A DNA stretch of 64,000 nt from Paraspadella gotoi (Eukaryota; Chaetognatha), in contig CM119264.1 in the NCBI GenBank assembly GCA_051294375.1, forward strand, positions 5,935,621-5,999,620, given 5' to 3'. The position numbers and the translations under genes are program-made. The first letter of the stretch is position 1. The number at the start of each line of letters is the position of its first letter. The notes below the pieces were generated by a model, which saw only the letters and a list, made by a program, of their open reading frames with translations, made no database searches and was not told where the DNA came from. Below, piece by piece: positions 43,320 to 55,514 of the stretch.

Positions 43320-44372
43320 GTGAGCATCATTTACAATAAAGATAAAGCCAATCGTAAAAAAAATTTAGTCCAGTCATAAAAGTTATTTGAAAATGAAATG
43401 ATAAAAGTTTGTCAGGAAAATTTTGTGAAGATTCATCATCAAACTTATTTATATAAAGGTCGATAAGGTTCGATAAATGAATGGGAAAAAAATTATGAAT
43501 AAGAAATATCTTTAAAACTAAATAGTGCTTAGGATAAAATAAATATGAAATAGATGATGATCAAACCCTTAACAAATTTAAGACACGTTTCAGCAACACA
43601 TCAATACGGCTCTCAATACGTTTATATTCGGATGCTCAAAAAAAAAAATTCACTGTTGTAAAAACAAAAAATTATGATGGAACAGACAAAAGTCGTAGGA
43701 AACGATCGAATAAGGTATAAATTCTCAACTGAGAAAGGGTAGTAATAATATAGTAATATTTTAACGAGCAAAAACTAAAAACGAAAATGGATTCGTTACA
43801 AACTAAGAGTTAACTGCAATGAAGATGATAAAATAATTTCATAAACATGATATGATGAAATCGGAAGAAGGGCAACCTTTAAGCGACGGGTTTCTTTTTA
43901 AAAAAGTCTTGTTTAAGCGAGGCTACTAGTAGCTCAAAATAGTTGGTTGAAACGAAGCCAATACATGAACGACACAATAAAAAGGTTACCCATTAAAGCT
44001 AAGCTAAAAGCTGTTACGGAGTCAAACTTTTTGCTTCAAAATATTTAACGATCAACATGTCCAGTTTGTCCACTGTGCTGTACTATAGTTCATAAAATAC
44101 AGCCTACATAAAAGCAAGACTGGAAAAAAAATTAGGAACATCTAGTGTTCTGAGGGAGTTTTCACCAATATTTTGATTAATTGAAATTCAGGTACATATA
44201 AATAATTCGCCATTGTTTGTATACAGAGGGTATTGCTAGATATCTTAGCGCGTTTATTTGTCGCAAGGAGGGTAGGGAAAACTAATGATGGTACTTTCGC
44301 TAAAGCTAAAGGTAACGAAAGGATCACGCAATAGACAAGACGCGGCCAATTGCGAGAGACGGTTTCTCCGGT
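43320..44372. other. AT-rich spacer between SLC30A and the LDLa/PPxY gene
   Basis: About 1 kb without convincing coding frames on either strand. If the small plus-strand exon at 43254 is real, its downstream exons would have to lie here or beyond, but I see none. Confidence 0.45.
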
Positions 44373-45589
44373 TTAACGAGGATACGCGGGGTTGAACGGC
44401 GGGTTGACGACGTCATTGTACGTCGGCGGGCAGTAGTTTTCAGCTCCGGCGAGGGATCCGTTATAGGAAGGGGGGAAACTGTCGTCCGGTCCGCAACCGG
44501 GGTACGTGCCGGGGGTAAACTGGGGAAAGGGATTTGGCGGCGGCGGAGGGGGAGGAAGTGGTCGGTGCGCCATCGGATGGGATGCGTTGGGAAACGCATT
44601 GGAGGGCGTATCGGGTGTGCCCGGCCGCGCGGCAGAGTGAACGGAAGCCGGCGTCGTACATCTCGGCGTCTGAGCGCGTGATCCGCCGGGCGCGGGCGGA
44701 ACGCTTGACGCGGCGATAGCGGCGTGAAGCGGCGCGCCGGAGCACGAGGAGGTCATCGCGGAAGCGGGCGCCGGAACGCCCGGCGGCGGGCGAGACCCGG
44801 AGAACGAGCCTTGCTGTTGCCTAGGATGGGCATCGCGTGGAAGGGACGACGGATTTCGTCGATCCCCCGACGACGGATGGAATTTTTTCGAATGACGGTG
44901 GCGACTTTGACGCCATACGTGGCATTTACGACAGACGCAGAGGCAACAGACGATTAGAGTGAGACCCACGACGGAGAAGAAGATGGCGCCTAAAATTCCG
45001 CCGAGAAGAGCGATAGAATCCTTGAAGTCCTGGTACTTGTCGTCGTATTCGTCCTCTTCCTCATCGTCCCCGCTTTTCCCTTTCTCGCTAGTCTCATCCT
45101 CTGGAGGGACGTAGCGATCTCGTCGGTTCTCCTCCAAAATTGGGTTCTCGTCGCCAAAGGGTCCCGAATAGTCGCAGTATTTCTCGTCCTCGGCGACTCG
45201 AGAGAGATCGCGCGTGGTCAGGCATTGATTCACGCCATCGCACCATTGATAGAGTTCCATGCCGAACACGCAGCCGTGAATGTTCGCCGTTTCCCAACAC
45301 TCGAAGCGTTTACGACCCATAAACGTGCAGCTGAAAAACGTACAATTGAATAAAAGAAAGGACGTCGATCCTCGTACAATTTTTTTTAGTTTGAACACAA
45401 CAGTTACACTTACATATGTTCGCAAAGGTAGGGATTTTCATCACTGTTGTCCCCGCAACTGTTGGTTTTGTCGCAAACGTGACCCATGGATACGTGAAGG
45501 CCATTACGACAGCGGAAGCCGCGCCCCGAGGCGCTCCAACAGGGACATGTCAAAGCAAGGACAAAGAGAACGTAGGCGGCTCGAGGCAT
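44373..45589 (-). CDS. type I membrane protein with LDL-receptor class A modules and PPxY motifs
   Basis: Two exons (45414-45589 and 44373-45330) give 377 aa. The N-terminus is a signal peptide (MPRAAYVLFVLALTCPCWS). Residues about 23-58 form an LDLa-like module with FRCRNGLHVSMGHVCDKTN and CGDNSDENPYLC. A second Cys-rich module follows (CWETANIHGCVF, WCDGVNQC). An acidic juxtamembrane stretch leads to one membrane span (IFFSVVGLTLIVCCLCVC). The cytoplasmic tail is Pro/Ser-rich, has a run of eight prolines, and ends with PPSYNG and PPTYND, which are PPxY motifs for NEDD4-type WW domains. This architecture resembles LDLRAD3/LDLRAD4 and PMEPA1, but I cannot choose an ortholog. A likely role is recruiting ubiquitin ligases to receptors. 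Confidence 0.8.
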
Positions 45590-46015
45590 AATGAGAAAGG
45601 ACGTTCCCGAAACTAAGAATAAGCACGAGGAATCTCCTTTCGCTTTTTATCTACATGGCTATCTTTGGACGTTTGTACAGATTCGCGAGATTCGAAAATC
45701 GTTGAGTATTGAGTTAATAAATGCGGAAAAAAAAAGTGTGGATGGAAGGTTAGGTTATCATAGTTTTCAAACAGTACGAAGATTGAAACGAATGAGATTC
45801 TTTTGTTATTTTATGTAATCTCGAGAGGAGGAATGTTAAATATGGCCGGAATAAATAAAGTCGTGTGGCGTGGAGGGAAAGTTGATAATACTCGTGAAAC
45901 TGAAATTAAAAAAGTATATAAAAAAGTCAACGAATGTAAACAACTCAAAAAAAGGGGGCAAAAGAAGGTGGCCCCTTGAAAGTGAGAATAAGAAGCTTTT
46001 CCTCCATCGCCGGAA

Positions 46016-47723
46016 TCAAAAGTCGTCGTCCATCATGTTCATATCGAAACCGGTTTCGAGGAATTCTTTGTAGGTGGCCATGAATTTGGCGACGAAGGCT
46101 TCTAAATGGTAGATGGGCTTCGAGCCCTGATTCATCCGGTGCTCGAAGGCGGCCGCGTCGCGCGTCACGGCCGCCCGGAGTTGACCATCGCAATTGCGCA
46201 CCAACTCCTTCAAAAGGCCACGAAAAATTACGGTTGCGGGAATGCAGTGGCAAAGGAGTTCGTAAAGACGACTTCGGACGTCGAGGAGTCTCTTGGGGCT
46301 TTGTTCGCCTACGATCATCGTTGCGGTCTCGCGGAGGTAAACCTTTTGATAAAGGGAATATAAAACCGATTCACAGCAATGGAAAAGAGAAGTTTCTGTT
46401 AGTATTTGAAAGTTTCTTTACCTCCCAGTCGGGTTCCATGACATCTTGAGTCTGTGAAAAAGGATATTGTTGGACTCGAGCGGCTTCTGCATATAAAATC
46501 GCCCGCCGGAGGTTTCGACCACTTTTTTCTGCCACCTAATAAAATTAAAAGTTGTATTTCAAAGCCGAAAAAAAATAATGAAAAAAACGAACCTTCTGAG
46601 CAAATTCCGTGGGCATGACGAGTCCCTCCTTTTTGCAAACGAACTGCAAAATGGAGATGATGACGTCGACGGAGGGAGCGGCGACGCGGACTCCCAAGCA
46701 ACGCGACCGGATAGCCGGGATGACCTTGGATGTGGAGTTAGTGCAGAGGATCAAACGGCACGTCGATGCGTACTTTTCCATGGTTCGTCGAAGGGCGTGT
46801 TGGGCGTCTTTGGTCAGACTGGCACAAAACGGAAAAGGATAAGAAAAAATAATAAGGCAGTAAACGATAATCATTATTTGATATTTTTAAGCCTTTGATA
46901 TAACCTGTCCACTTCGTTGATGACGACCACCTTGAATTCGCGCTGGGCCGAGGTTTCCAGCTGTTGCGCGGAGGCGACTGTCTTGATCAACTCCTGAATT
47001 ACTACGCGATCGTAGATCCCCACGTCCGACGGATTTACCTTGAGAATATGGAGGGGGAATGTTATTTGATCAAGGGAATCAAAAGAGAAAAAGGGGCGAA
47101 GGAAGAAAGGAAACCAAATTTGCTTGCCTCTATATGAAAATTTGATGCGACGGTTGTGATCTCAACTTTCTTCTTGGAAGGCGTAGTAAAGTTGTGATGT
47201 TCGAGTCTTAGACGCTCAGACCCGGAACCGTAAAGTTCACGAAGCACACATCCTATTCTAGTTTTCTTTCCCGCACCTTGAAGTTAAAATTGTTCCTTAC
47301 TTTTTAATGTAAAAATTATAAAATTAATAGAGGAGGATTTAGCTTGCCGTCCCATTCTCCTCTTCCTCTTTCCTCCTCCTCCTGCCCCTCGGTAGATTTT
47401 GTCAAGCGATACATTCTCCAGTTTCTACTCTTCGCGAAATATATGATTTTTACTATTATGTTAATAAAACTTTGCCGTTGCCAAAATAAACAAAATTTAT
47501 TACCTTAATTTTAAATTTAATAAAATTTTATTTTCCCCTTTTTCGTTTTCTTGTAAAACCGTAGTATATATGCAGATAAAGTTGTCTCACCAGAAGGGCC
47601 GTAGACCAAAAGGTGGGGAAAATCTCCATCCTGGACGAGCTTCTGAAGCTGCGAGGCTTGCAATTTGTGATAATCTAATCTCGAAAGTGAATTTGGTCGA
47701 TATTTATCAACCCACAGAGACAT
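46016..47723 (-). CDS. RFC3: replication factor C subunit 3 (38 kDa)
   Basis: Six exons (47591-47723, 47128-47276, 46905-47038, 46593-46818, 46422-46535 and 46016-46342) give 360 aa (human 356). Signatures are LWVDKYRP, the modified P-loop YGPSGAGKKTR, NEVD in place of DEVD in Walker [34 protein letters not shown] and the collar domain [10 protein letters not shown] and [15 protein letters not shown]3 is one of the four small subunits of the clamp loader that opens PCNA at primer-template junctions. It also serves the Rad17, Ctf18 and Elg1 loaders. Exon 2 ends at GAG/GCAAGC, a GC donor. No GT donor keeps the NFHIE-VNPSDVG junction in frame. The protein is otherwise ordinary for the family. 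Confidence 0.95.
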
Positions 47724-47782
47724 TTTCTTTACCTAGAGATATAATGAATTACGATAAATATCGTACATGCTTTGTCAACTAA

Positions 47783-48082
47783 AGTAGCTTAAAAAAAAAA
47801 ATAAAATGAATTTGACAACTGAATCAACATAAAAAGTGTGAGAATTAAATCCTCAAAAAAGACAATCGAGAATTGAATATACATTGGTTATTTAAGAAAT
47901 TTGCAGGAAAAATACGAACCTAACATAATCATAAAAAATTATCAATGCATCGGAGTAGTAATGTATCATGATTTTGAAAATATTTAATAATAATAATTCA
48001 AAAAACAATGGCATTTAATTTTTTTTGTTAAAGGAGACGAATAAAATTAAAAATATAGTGCCTCTGAATTTTAAGTTGACTG
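47783..48082. other. spacer between RFC3 and SMARCC
   Basis: About 300 bp of AT-rich sequence holding the RFC3 5' region and the SMARCC 3' UTR. Nothing else is visible. Confidence 0.5.
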
Positions 48083-51000
48083 TTAAGATTTGTTTGTCAT
48101 ATGCGGGGGCGGCGTCCCCGACGCCGGAGTCCCACTCTGCATGGCGGCCATGATCGCTGGATTCTGCTGGGCTACCGAAGTAGCGGAAATGTTTTGGCCC
48201 GTATTGGAAGCAGCGCCAGGAACCGCGGCACTTCCTGGGACCCAACCTCCTGGAGGTCCCTGTGGTCGCGCGGGGAAAGGTTGGCCCGGAGAACCTTGGG
48301 CGCCGGTTGTATTGGGATGAGTCGGAGGCGCGTTTCCGGTTTGCTGATTCGGGACGCCACTGGGAATGTTCCCTCCGGGCGCAGCGGCGTTCGAGGCAGA
48401 TCCTTGAGCGGAAGTTGAGGCACCCGCCCCAGAAGCGCCGCCAGGTTGAGCGGCGGGAGGGGCTCCTGGGAACAGTTCAAAAAAGATGAAAAACGAAATA
48501 TACAATTCTAAGCCTTTTGTAGCAGTATAAGTTTAGCGTGGGGGCGGGTTGACCCACAGAATCAAAACCTTGCGTCTGTGGAGCCAGGTTCTGCATTGCC
48601 GCTTGCCGTGCTCTGAATTCGGCGGCTCTCAGCTGCTCCATGTGAAAGTGTTGACGTTCGCGCATGAGCTCTAATCGCTGGTATTCGAGGGCCTCGCGTT
48701 CGCGGTCCATGATGGCCTCGAGTTCCTCAAAGTGACGCAGTTTGATCTCCAACTTTTTCATCTGCGTTTCGACCAAAAGCGCGACCAAAGATTTGATCTT
48801 TCGCTCCTCCATGGCCGCCAAGTGCTTCGCCTACGAGAAGTGACGTCACGAATTCGTTCGAGAAAAAATAAATAATTATCAAATACAATATTAGATTAAG
48901 TATAAACTCTTGCGATGGATATATTCTCTAAGGTAATTTGGCCCGACCTTAACAGCAGCCGCGGCTAGGGCGGCGGCGGCAGCAGCGGCTATTCCGCCCT
49001 CCTTTACATCGTCGGCAGACTTTTCCTTCTCCTCGGGCTTTTTCTCCGTCTCTTCTCCCGTGGCCTCGGTTGTTTTGTCCTCAGCCTTGTCCTTGTCCTT
49101 TGCGCCTTCAGGATCCGGCTCCGTGCCGGCAATGCCGCTGCTGGACAGACCGTAGGCGGGGTCGTATTTTCCGCCGGGATTTTCCGCCGCCGCGGTTTCC
49201 ACGTTTTTCACGTGGGCTTCAAGTAGAGCGTTGGGAACCTGGAAGCGGGGATGAGATGGTCGACAAACGTCACAACTGATAAACCAACCACGGGACACAA
49301 ATTTCTTATCAAACCTCGTCCTTCATCTGACAAAACTCCTCGAGAGCTGACTTGGCGGCGGCAGAGGCGATTCGAGGATCCACGACCGAAGCCAGAAAAG
49401 CCACCGTAGACATGACGGGGTTGCCTGCGGAGTGTCAAACATCAAGAATCAAACACAACCCAAATCCAAAGTAAAAGCGCCAATTAGAAAATTAAGTGGG
49501 TACCTTGTTTGGAGAATGGCAAGGGTTGATAACTGAGTGGACCGAGACCTCCGGCGCCCGAATTGGAACTGGATTCCCCGACGCCGTCCCACTCTAAATA
49601 GGGATCCTCGATAGGCAGTCGCAGAAAATGGAGAATGCATTCGTCTTGAGTTCGCGACCCGACGTGCTCGCAGACTTTGTTCCAGTCGTCCTTGAACAGT
49701 TCCAATCCCTCCATGAGCAAAAGGGTCTCTTGGTCAGTCCACTCTCTGGTTTCAGGGAAAAATATTTCAGAGTAGCGACAGGAAACGTAACTTGAGAAGA
49801 GAAAAAGGTGGCGAACCTGGAACTGACGGATTCCTTGCTCTTTAGATCCGCATATTTCTTGTTGTACTCGTCAGCCTTCAGCCCGAAGTTGTCCAAAGCT
49901 TTCGAAGCGGCAACTTCTTTACTCTCCTTCTCCTCGGCCTCTTTTTCTTTGTCAGCCTTGTCCATGTCTAAAACCTTCTTCGCAGCCGAAGGCTGAAAGA
50001 AATAAGTTGTATATAAATAAGTTTGAGCAAACAATGTCGGATCTGCCCATGATAATTTAGCTAAAAAATTATCCATGTTACATTACATGTTTATTGAGCC
50101 CTTGCCTAAGATTTTTATAGATTAGGAATAATTGATGATGATGATTATGATGATGATAATGATTTCAGAAGAGAATATACAAATAATGATTGTGAAGAAA
50201 ATTTCCTTTCATGGACGCTCATTAAGTTTACCTTCTGGAAAAAGTGAAACTCTACAAATTTAGTATGCTATGATTCAGCATATGTTAGATGCATATAGTA
50301 CATTTTACTACTAAAACTATTTTTAAACTGACTGCAGCTCGTAAGTAGGGGTAGCCGCACTCAATGGGGTGAGTCAAAAATTTTAGAGCGAGTACAAGCT
50401 CAAACGAAAATTTATACATTTTTAAGTATACTTTCAATGGACAAAAAATTTCTTATATGGCTCTATAGTATAGTGCTCAATGACACACTTTCCTACCAAC
50501 ACACAAAATTTCATCTCAATCTATCCATCCAATGATGAGTAATTAAAGTTTAATGCTAAGGTGGGACGGACGGACAGACATTTTTTTGCATCAAGTTTAT
50601 ATTCTGACATGAACCAATTGAGTGACCGACAAGATTGTGGGGGTGGACCGACGGACGGACAAAGTGGATTATAAGAGACGAAATCTGCTGATAAGCAGAT
50701 CTGACTAAAATTAAGGCGCGATTCAAAAATCCAACCGATGAGTTAAAAAATGGAACAGGAAAAAAAGTAAAATGAAAAAAAAAACCCGAAACATGCCTGC
50801 GCGGTTTTAGCTGGGGCCAGGGGCTGCAATCCAGAGGGTGTATCGGCGAGGACGTGGAAATGAGAAGTCGGCGGCGGCCCCATCGGTGTGGGGCGGCTGT
50901 CTGGGTCAACTTGATAGTTGATGAGGCCCCACTGCTCCAGAAAAGCGTGGACTCTCATAATGGCGCAAACGTCGCCGGCCAAATTACGTCGACATGCCGT

Positions 51001-54000
51001 GACCGTGAGATACTCGCCAGGGTTGAGCCTGATGAAATTAAAATCGTCCGAAATGGGAATTTATAAAGACTTCATTCTTCCAATACCGATTTAAAGTAAA
51101 AATAAAGTGAAATTATAAATGATAAATATAAAAATTAAATAAAAAAATCTTAAAGTATATAGTGATCTCGCCAGACGTTACTATCAAAGAAAATTAATAA
51201 AAAAATAAAAAAAACAAAAAAACAAATGATTGATGCGATAACAAATTATTGGTAATTAATTAATTCAAATTAATAAATTAATTAATTAGGCAATTCATTA
51301 ATTAATTTGATCCAAAATATTTGTTTTGATGGATTGATTGACTGATTAATTGATTAATTAACTGATTAATTATTTGATTAATTAATACATCTTGCATTTA
51401 CATTTAATATAAAATGAAAAAGATGCATAATCAATTAGTGAAACAGGTTTTTTTTTGGTTTTTTCCATTTAAACTCATTTCCACTCGCACGATTCCATCG
51501 AAACTTCATATCCAGCTCAATCCCACACTTCCCTACCCACACACAAAATTTCATTCCATTCCATCCATCTAATCACGAGCAATTGGAGTTTTCTGCTAAG
51601 GTGGGACGGACGGACAGAAAGACGGACGAACGGATAGATGGACATCGTTTTTTTTTGCATAACTTATCAAAATTCGATGTTCTGACATGATATAAGTGAA
51701 TGCCCGACAAGATTGAAGGGGAGGACCGACGGACCGACAAAGTGAATTATAGAGTCGAGATCTGCTGATAAGCAGATCCGACAAAAAATTAATAATAATT
51801 AATTAATTAATTATCTGATCAGCTGCTTACCGCTAATGAACGTGGGCAGATCCGGCATTGTTTGCTCAAACTTATTAATAAATAAAATCAGAGAAAGAGA
51901 GAAGTCCAGCCGCTGCAGAGCTCAACTCCTTTTTGAGAGCAACATATAATTAAAAGAAATAAAAAAAAAAATTATATAATACATGCTAATTTGCATATTG
52001 TAGTTAGTCATAATGTGAAGAAAATTCATCAAAAAATACTTGAATCCATATGAAACATGTCATTTTAAAAGATATTAACGATGAAGAGCGATATCTAAAT
52101 TTTGAGCTTACTACAAATACACACTTTTACAATTTCAAATTGTAAACAATTGTAAAAAGTGTGATAACGACGACGACGTCATTAAACTATTATCTTACCA
52201 AAGACGGGCCTAGGACCGTCTGGCGAGGTAAAAACTTCATACATCTATATTTTTTGGGAAAAAAATAGGCAGAAATTTTGCATTTTATCGCAGAATACCT
52301 GTAAGTATCGATCATGAAATTTCTATATGCCATATATATTTCCGGGTTCTTAGATTTGTTCTTCATGTTAAAAAACTCGGGCAGCCCTCGTTTTTCGATG
52401 CAGTGGATGGCGTTGTAATCGAACCAGGAAGCGTAGGAGGGGATGATGATGTGGTGCGTCTGCTCAGTCACGTTATCTTCGCCTTTAACAGGGGGACGGA
52501 AACATTATAAAAACTCAAACCGAAATCATAAAAGCCCCAGTGGGCTTTTTAGGTCCTGTCATCGCCACAACCCTTGTTCCCCCCCCCTCCTCCACCGAAA
52601 AACCTTCTTTCTTCTCTTCCTTTTTCTCGGCGCCGTGAGTGCTGCCCTCTCCGTCCAACTCGCCGTCGGCGTCGGAGCTGCCGTCGACGTTGCCGTCCTC
52701 GGCATCGAGGTCGGTCATCGACGCCCCCTTGAGAGGATGAAACTCGGAATCCAAGACGCGCCCTTTCGAACCTGCGCGAAAAACAGAGGTAAAGTATCGA
52801 TTTAATCATAGTGCCGATCGAGCGTTTCCAACCTAAAAATTATACAAGATATTTAATTCCATGCATTCATTATTATTTTAATGAAATAAAATCTAAAGAA
52901 TTTGATGATGATAACCATTTTTTGGTACAGTTTCATCTTCTTTGTCGCAAATGGCGATTTTTGAAACAAAAGGTGCTATTAAAATGGCGCAATTTTAGCT
53001 TCCTATGGTTACACACTTTTACAATTTCCAATGGTAAAAAAGCGTGATGACGATGACGACGGCGACGGTCACAAAGAAGCAGAAGCGAATCAACATCACG
53101 CCAAGTCGGGCGGGATAAAAATGGTCATCACCGATTCACCATCTAATTTTTCAGACCATATTACAGTAAAATAATTATGAATGGAATTTAATATCTTTTT
53201 TTGTTATCTTTGAAGGCTCTAATACCCAATGGGCCGGGCTTCGGCATCGGGACTTCAGTGATGTTAGGCTCTGGGGTCGGATCGTCCATTCCCGCCGTCG
53301 CGTCTTCGTCTTCTGCATCCTTCAATTTTTTTTTCTTTTCTAAAACGTAATAATAATAATAATAATTTTAAAAAAGATTATAAATTACGTATGTCAAATT
53401 ATTTGTGTGTACTCGAGGCAATGCGGTATTTTCTGACCTTTAACTGCCGGAGTGACAGACTTAGTTTTATCCTCTTTGCCCTTCTTTTGGTTTTTGTTCT
53501 TCCTGTCGGGCGAAGGCGAACGCGATCTCTTTCGCTTCTTGACGGACTTGTCGGGCTTCGATTCGCTTCCGTCGTGGCTCAGTTCGTTGTCGCTCATGTA
53601 TAAATCCTCGGACGCGTATACGGATCTAAACCGACGATTATTCTGCTTTCGAGCACTTTCTTTTTTTTTTTTAAATTTTCTCTCCCTCTTTTTTTACCTC
53701 CTCCTCTTCCTCTTTCCTCCCGAATCCTCATCGTCGACCTCGTAATCCTCCTCGTTGACCCACTCGTTGAACTTATCCGTGTCGGAGGCCCATTCCGCGT
53801 AGACTTCCCAGGGTCCGTCTCGGGAGGGCGGCATCTCGGGATCGACCATGCCGGCCACGCCCCCGGCCGGGGACACCCATGTATCGTAGCTGTCGGGCCA
53901 GCCTACCCAGTGGAGGAGGGCTCCGGCTCCGTTTTCCCGCTTCATCACGGGTCGGACGAGATCTTCCTCCCAGGACGTTTTTCGCGTACCGTGGATCACG

Positions 54001-54788
54001 TGCGTCGCTTCCGATTCGTTTGAAGCGAAGTTACCTTTTTCATTTCAAGGAAGTGGGCATGGTTTTGCGAAATAAAATTAATATTTTTTTTATAGAATTG
54101 TGAAATACAAAAAATAACTAAAACCTTGGTGTCGTTTGACAATGTCTTTCAACTTTTCGCGCAATACTTTATCCAATTCTTGACGAATGAATACCGTGGG
54201 CAACACGTAAAATTTGTTCTGAGAAATGAAGGAAGGGGAAAAGGGAAGGTAAACGACAGCTCCTTTCATTTCCGTCTGCCCTTCTTCCAAGAAGTTTACC
54301 GTGGTGAGAGCCTTTTCGATTTCGATAAAGATTGACACGTTTCTATCCATTCGACTCGGGTTTTGAAAGTCGAAGCGACGCCAACCCTGCTCGCTCTTGA
54401 ACTTGAAAGCGGTGGCCAGGATGTGGCAGAGAGCCCCGTTAGTTTTGAAATCCATGAAGAACCTCATTGGGAGACGGGTCAGCGCGGGCTTGGAAACCTT
54501 TGAGATTTGAGGGAGAAACATAAAGTAACTTACTTTTTACTTAATTACTGTCATCCGGTCAGTGAATAATTAAATCTCGCTCACCCCTTTGCCAAAGTTA
54601 TCCTCTTGAAACTGAACGAGTTGATCGACCAAGACGGAGAGACTTTTGTTGGTCGGAGGATCGGCCTGGACATGCTTCTTGCAATTTTTCTGCAGCCAGA
54701 GTCGGATCGGTTCGAACTGGGCCACCGTTTCCGGTGACTCGAAGAATTTGTGGTTTGGACCGCCATCTTTCTTTCGAACAATCGACAT
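48083..54788 (-). CDS. SMARCC: SWI/SNF core subunit SMARCC (BAF155/BAF170, Moira)
   Basis: SMARCC scaffolds BAF/PBAF chromatin remodellers. Fourteen exons, 54585-54788, 54125-54497, 53698-54034, 53438-53625, 53226-53339, 52604-52771, 52299-52482, 50797-51028, 49817-49992, 49504-49745, 49315-49424, 48948-49238, 48554-48830 and 48083-48465, give 1092 aa in phase (human SMARCC1 1105). Landmarks are RKKDGGP, the MarR/chromo-like N-module ([33 protein letters not shown]), and SWIRM ([33 protein letters not shown]). They continue with SANT ([38 protein letters not shown]), a coiled coil ([20 protein letters not shown]) and a Pro/Gly/Gln-rich tail. Exon 8 ends with a GC donor (CAG/GCATGT). Three introns carry transposons. 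The first Met of the conserved block is used as start. Confidence 0.95.
50341..50705. repeat. GACGGAC-family dispersed repeat, copy 1
   Basis: In the SMARCC intron between exons 8 and 9. Bases 50480-50705 share ACACACAAAATTTCAT, GGTGGGACGGACGGACAG, TTCTGACATGA, CGACAAGATTG and CTGCTGATAAGCAGATC with copies at 51484-51783 and 55866-56150. The preceding segment 50341-50480 (GCCGCACTCAATGGGG, ATTTATACATTTTTAAG) recurs inverted at about 60375-60480. Confidence 0.75.
51158..52235. mobile_element. CTCGCCAGACG inverted-repeat element, copy 2
   Basis: The termini are CTCGCCAGACG at the left (51167) and the exact inverse CGTCTGGCGAG at the right (about 52219-52229). Subterminal sequence matches the copies at 9835 and 59624 (GTTACTATCAAAGAAAATTAA on the left, CACTTTTACAATTTC on the right). 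It sits in the SMARCC intron between exons 7 and 8. A GACGGAC-family repeat (51484-51783) is nested within it. There is no transposase frame. Confidence 0.85.
51484..51783. repeat. GACGGAC-family dispersed repeat, copy 2 (nested)
   Basis: Contains ATTCCATCGAAACTTCATAT, ACACACAAAATTTCATTCC, GGTGGGACGGACGGACAG, TTCTGACATGATATAAGTGA and CTGCTGATAAGCAGATC in the same order as copies 1 and 3. It is nested inside the CTCGCCAGACG element, so it inserted later or travels as part of that copy. Confidence 0.75.
52817..53221. mobile_element. hAT-like element, short copy, abutting a splice donor
   Basis: Its ends match the longer element at 57333-58313: GAGCGTTTCCAA ... AAGATATTTAATTCCAT at the left and ATGGAATTTAATAT ... 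TTTGAAGGCTCTA at the right, inverted relative to each other. The right terminus stops 4 bp from SMARCC exon 5 (53226), so the intron donor GTAT is followed at once by the transposon end. A fragment of the CTCGCCAGACG family (about 52990-53118) lies inside. I see no intact target duplication in this copy. Confidence 0.75.
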
Positions 54789-55041
54789 TTTTTTATGTTT
54801 TACAAAATCGGGCTCGATCGCATAAGCAACAAAAAACTCCTGGTACACAGTTCACTACAGGATTCCTGCTAGCTAATAAAAACAAACTAAGGGAAAAAAA
54901 ATGAACCAGAAAAACTACAAGATGCGTCTATTACAAACTTCAGTTTTTCAAAGTTATCGAAAAAGACCCAGGCAGATTAAACAATCAGTTATTTAAATAA
55001 ACAATGTTTTAAAGGCCAATCGACCCTAAATTAAGAAGATT

Positions 55042-55514
55042 TTAATTAGGGTGACCATCGGAGTGCAGTTTAAACACTTGATAGCTGTCCAATGGTGGAG
55101 CTTCGATGTAAGGGCGCCCAGTTTTTTTGCGAACCTTCATTAAAGAACAAGAAATTTTCGCCTTTTTTTCTTAGTTAAGATAAAAACGAAAAGTATAGCA
55201 AAATAAAAGGAGATTAATGGATACCTGTTGCATTTTCCAAACGCGTAAAATTGATTTTGTTCTGTATTTACACTCGTAATAATCATCGAAGTATTCCTGG
55301 CAAAAGTACCTTCCCTTTACGGTTCCGGAGGCGCTAAGACCTTAGAAGAAACTCGACCAGTTCGAAGTTATCGTAATTAACCTTGAAAAGGTTGCCATAA
55401 GAACTCACATTTCATCCACCGATAATAGAATCTGACGCATTCATTATAATACTCGCTTCGACAGCCCTCCAAGAAGTCTCCGGACGTCTGGAGTAGGGTT
55501 TCGCCCTGCGACAT
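55042..55514 (-). CDS. NDUFS5: twin-CX9C protein, probable complex I subunit NDUFS5
   Basis: Three exons (55409-55514, 55225-55340 and 55042-55134) give 104 aa, close to the 106 aa of human NDUFS5. The two CX9C motifs are CVRFYYRWMKC and CQEYFDDYYEC, the pair expected for import into the intermembrane space through the MIA40/ERV1 relay. The second motif is followed by KYRTKSILR, similar to the LLRQKTMRR of NDUFS5. The C-terminus has YIEAPPLD in the position of the proline-rich NDUFS5 tail. NDUFS5 is an accessory subunit on the intermembrane-space side of complex I. Other twin-CX9C families remain possible because overall identity looks low. The stop codon is 253 bp upstream of SMARCC on the same strand. 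The first junction splits the codon of a motif cysteine. Confidence 0.65.

Noticed and set aside
48172-48480. Alternative frame in the last SMARCC exon (Leu/Pro/Arg-rich)
   Set aside because: The donor at GTGG/GTCAAC keeps the Pro/Gly/Gln/Ala-rich frame typical of SMARCC tails. The other frame lacks that composition.
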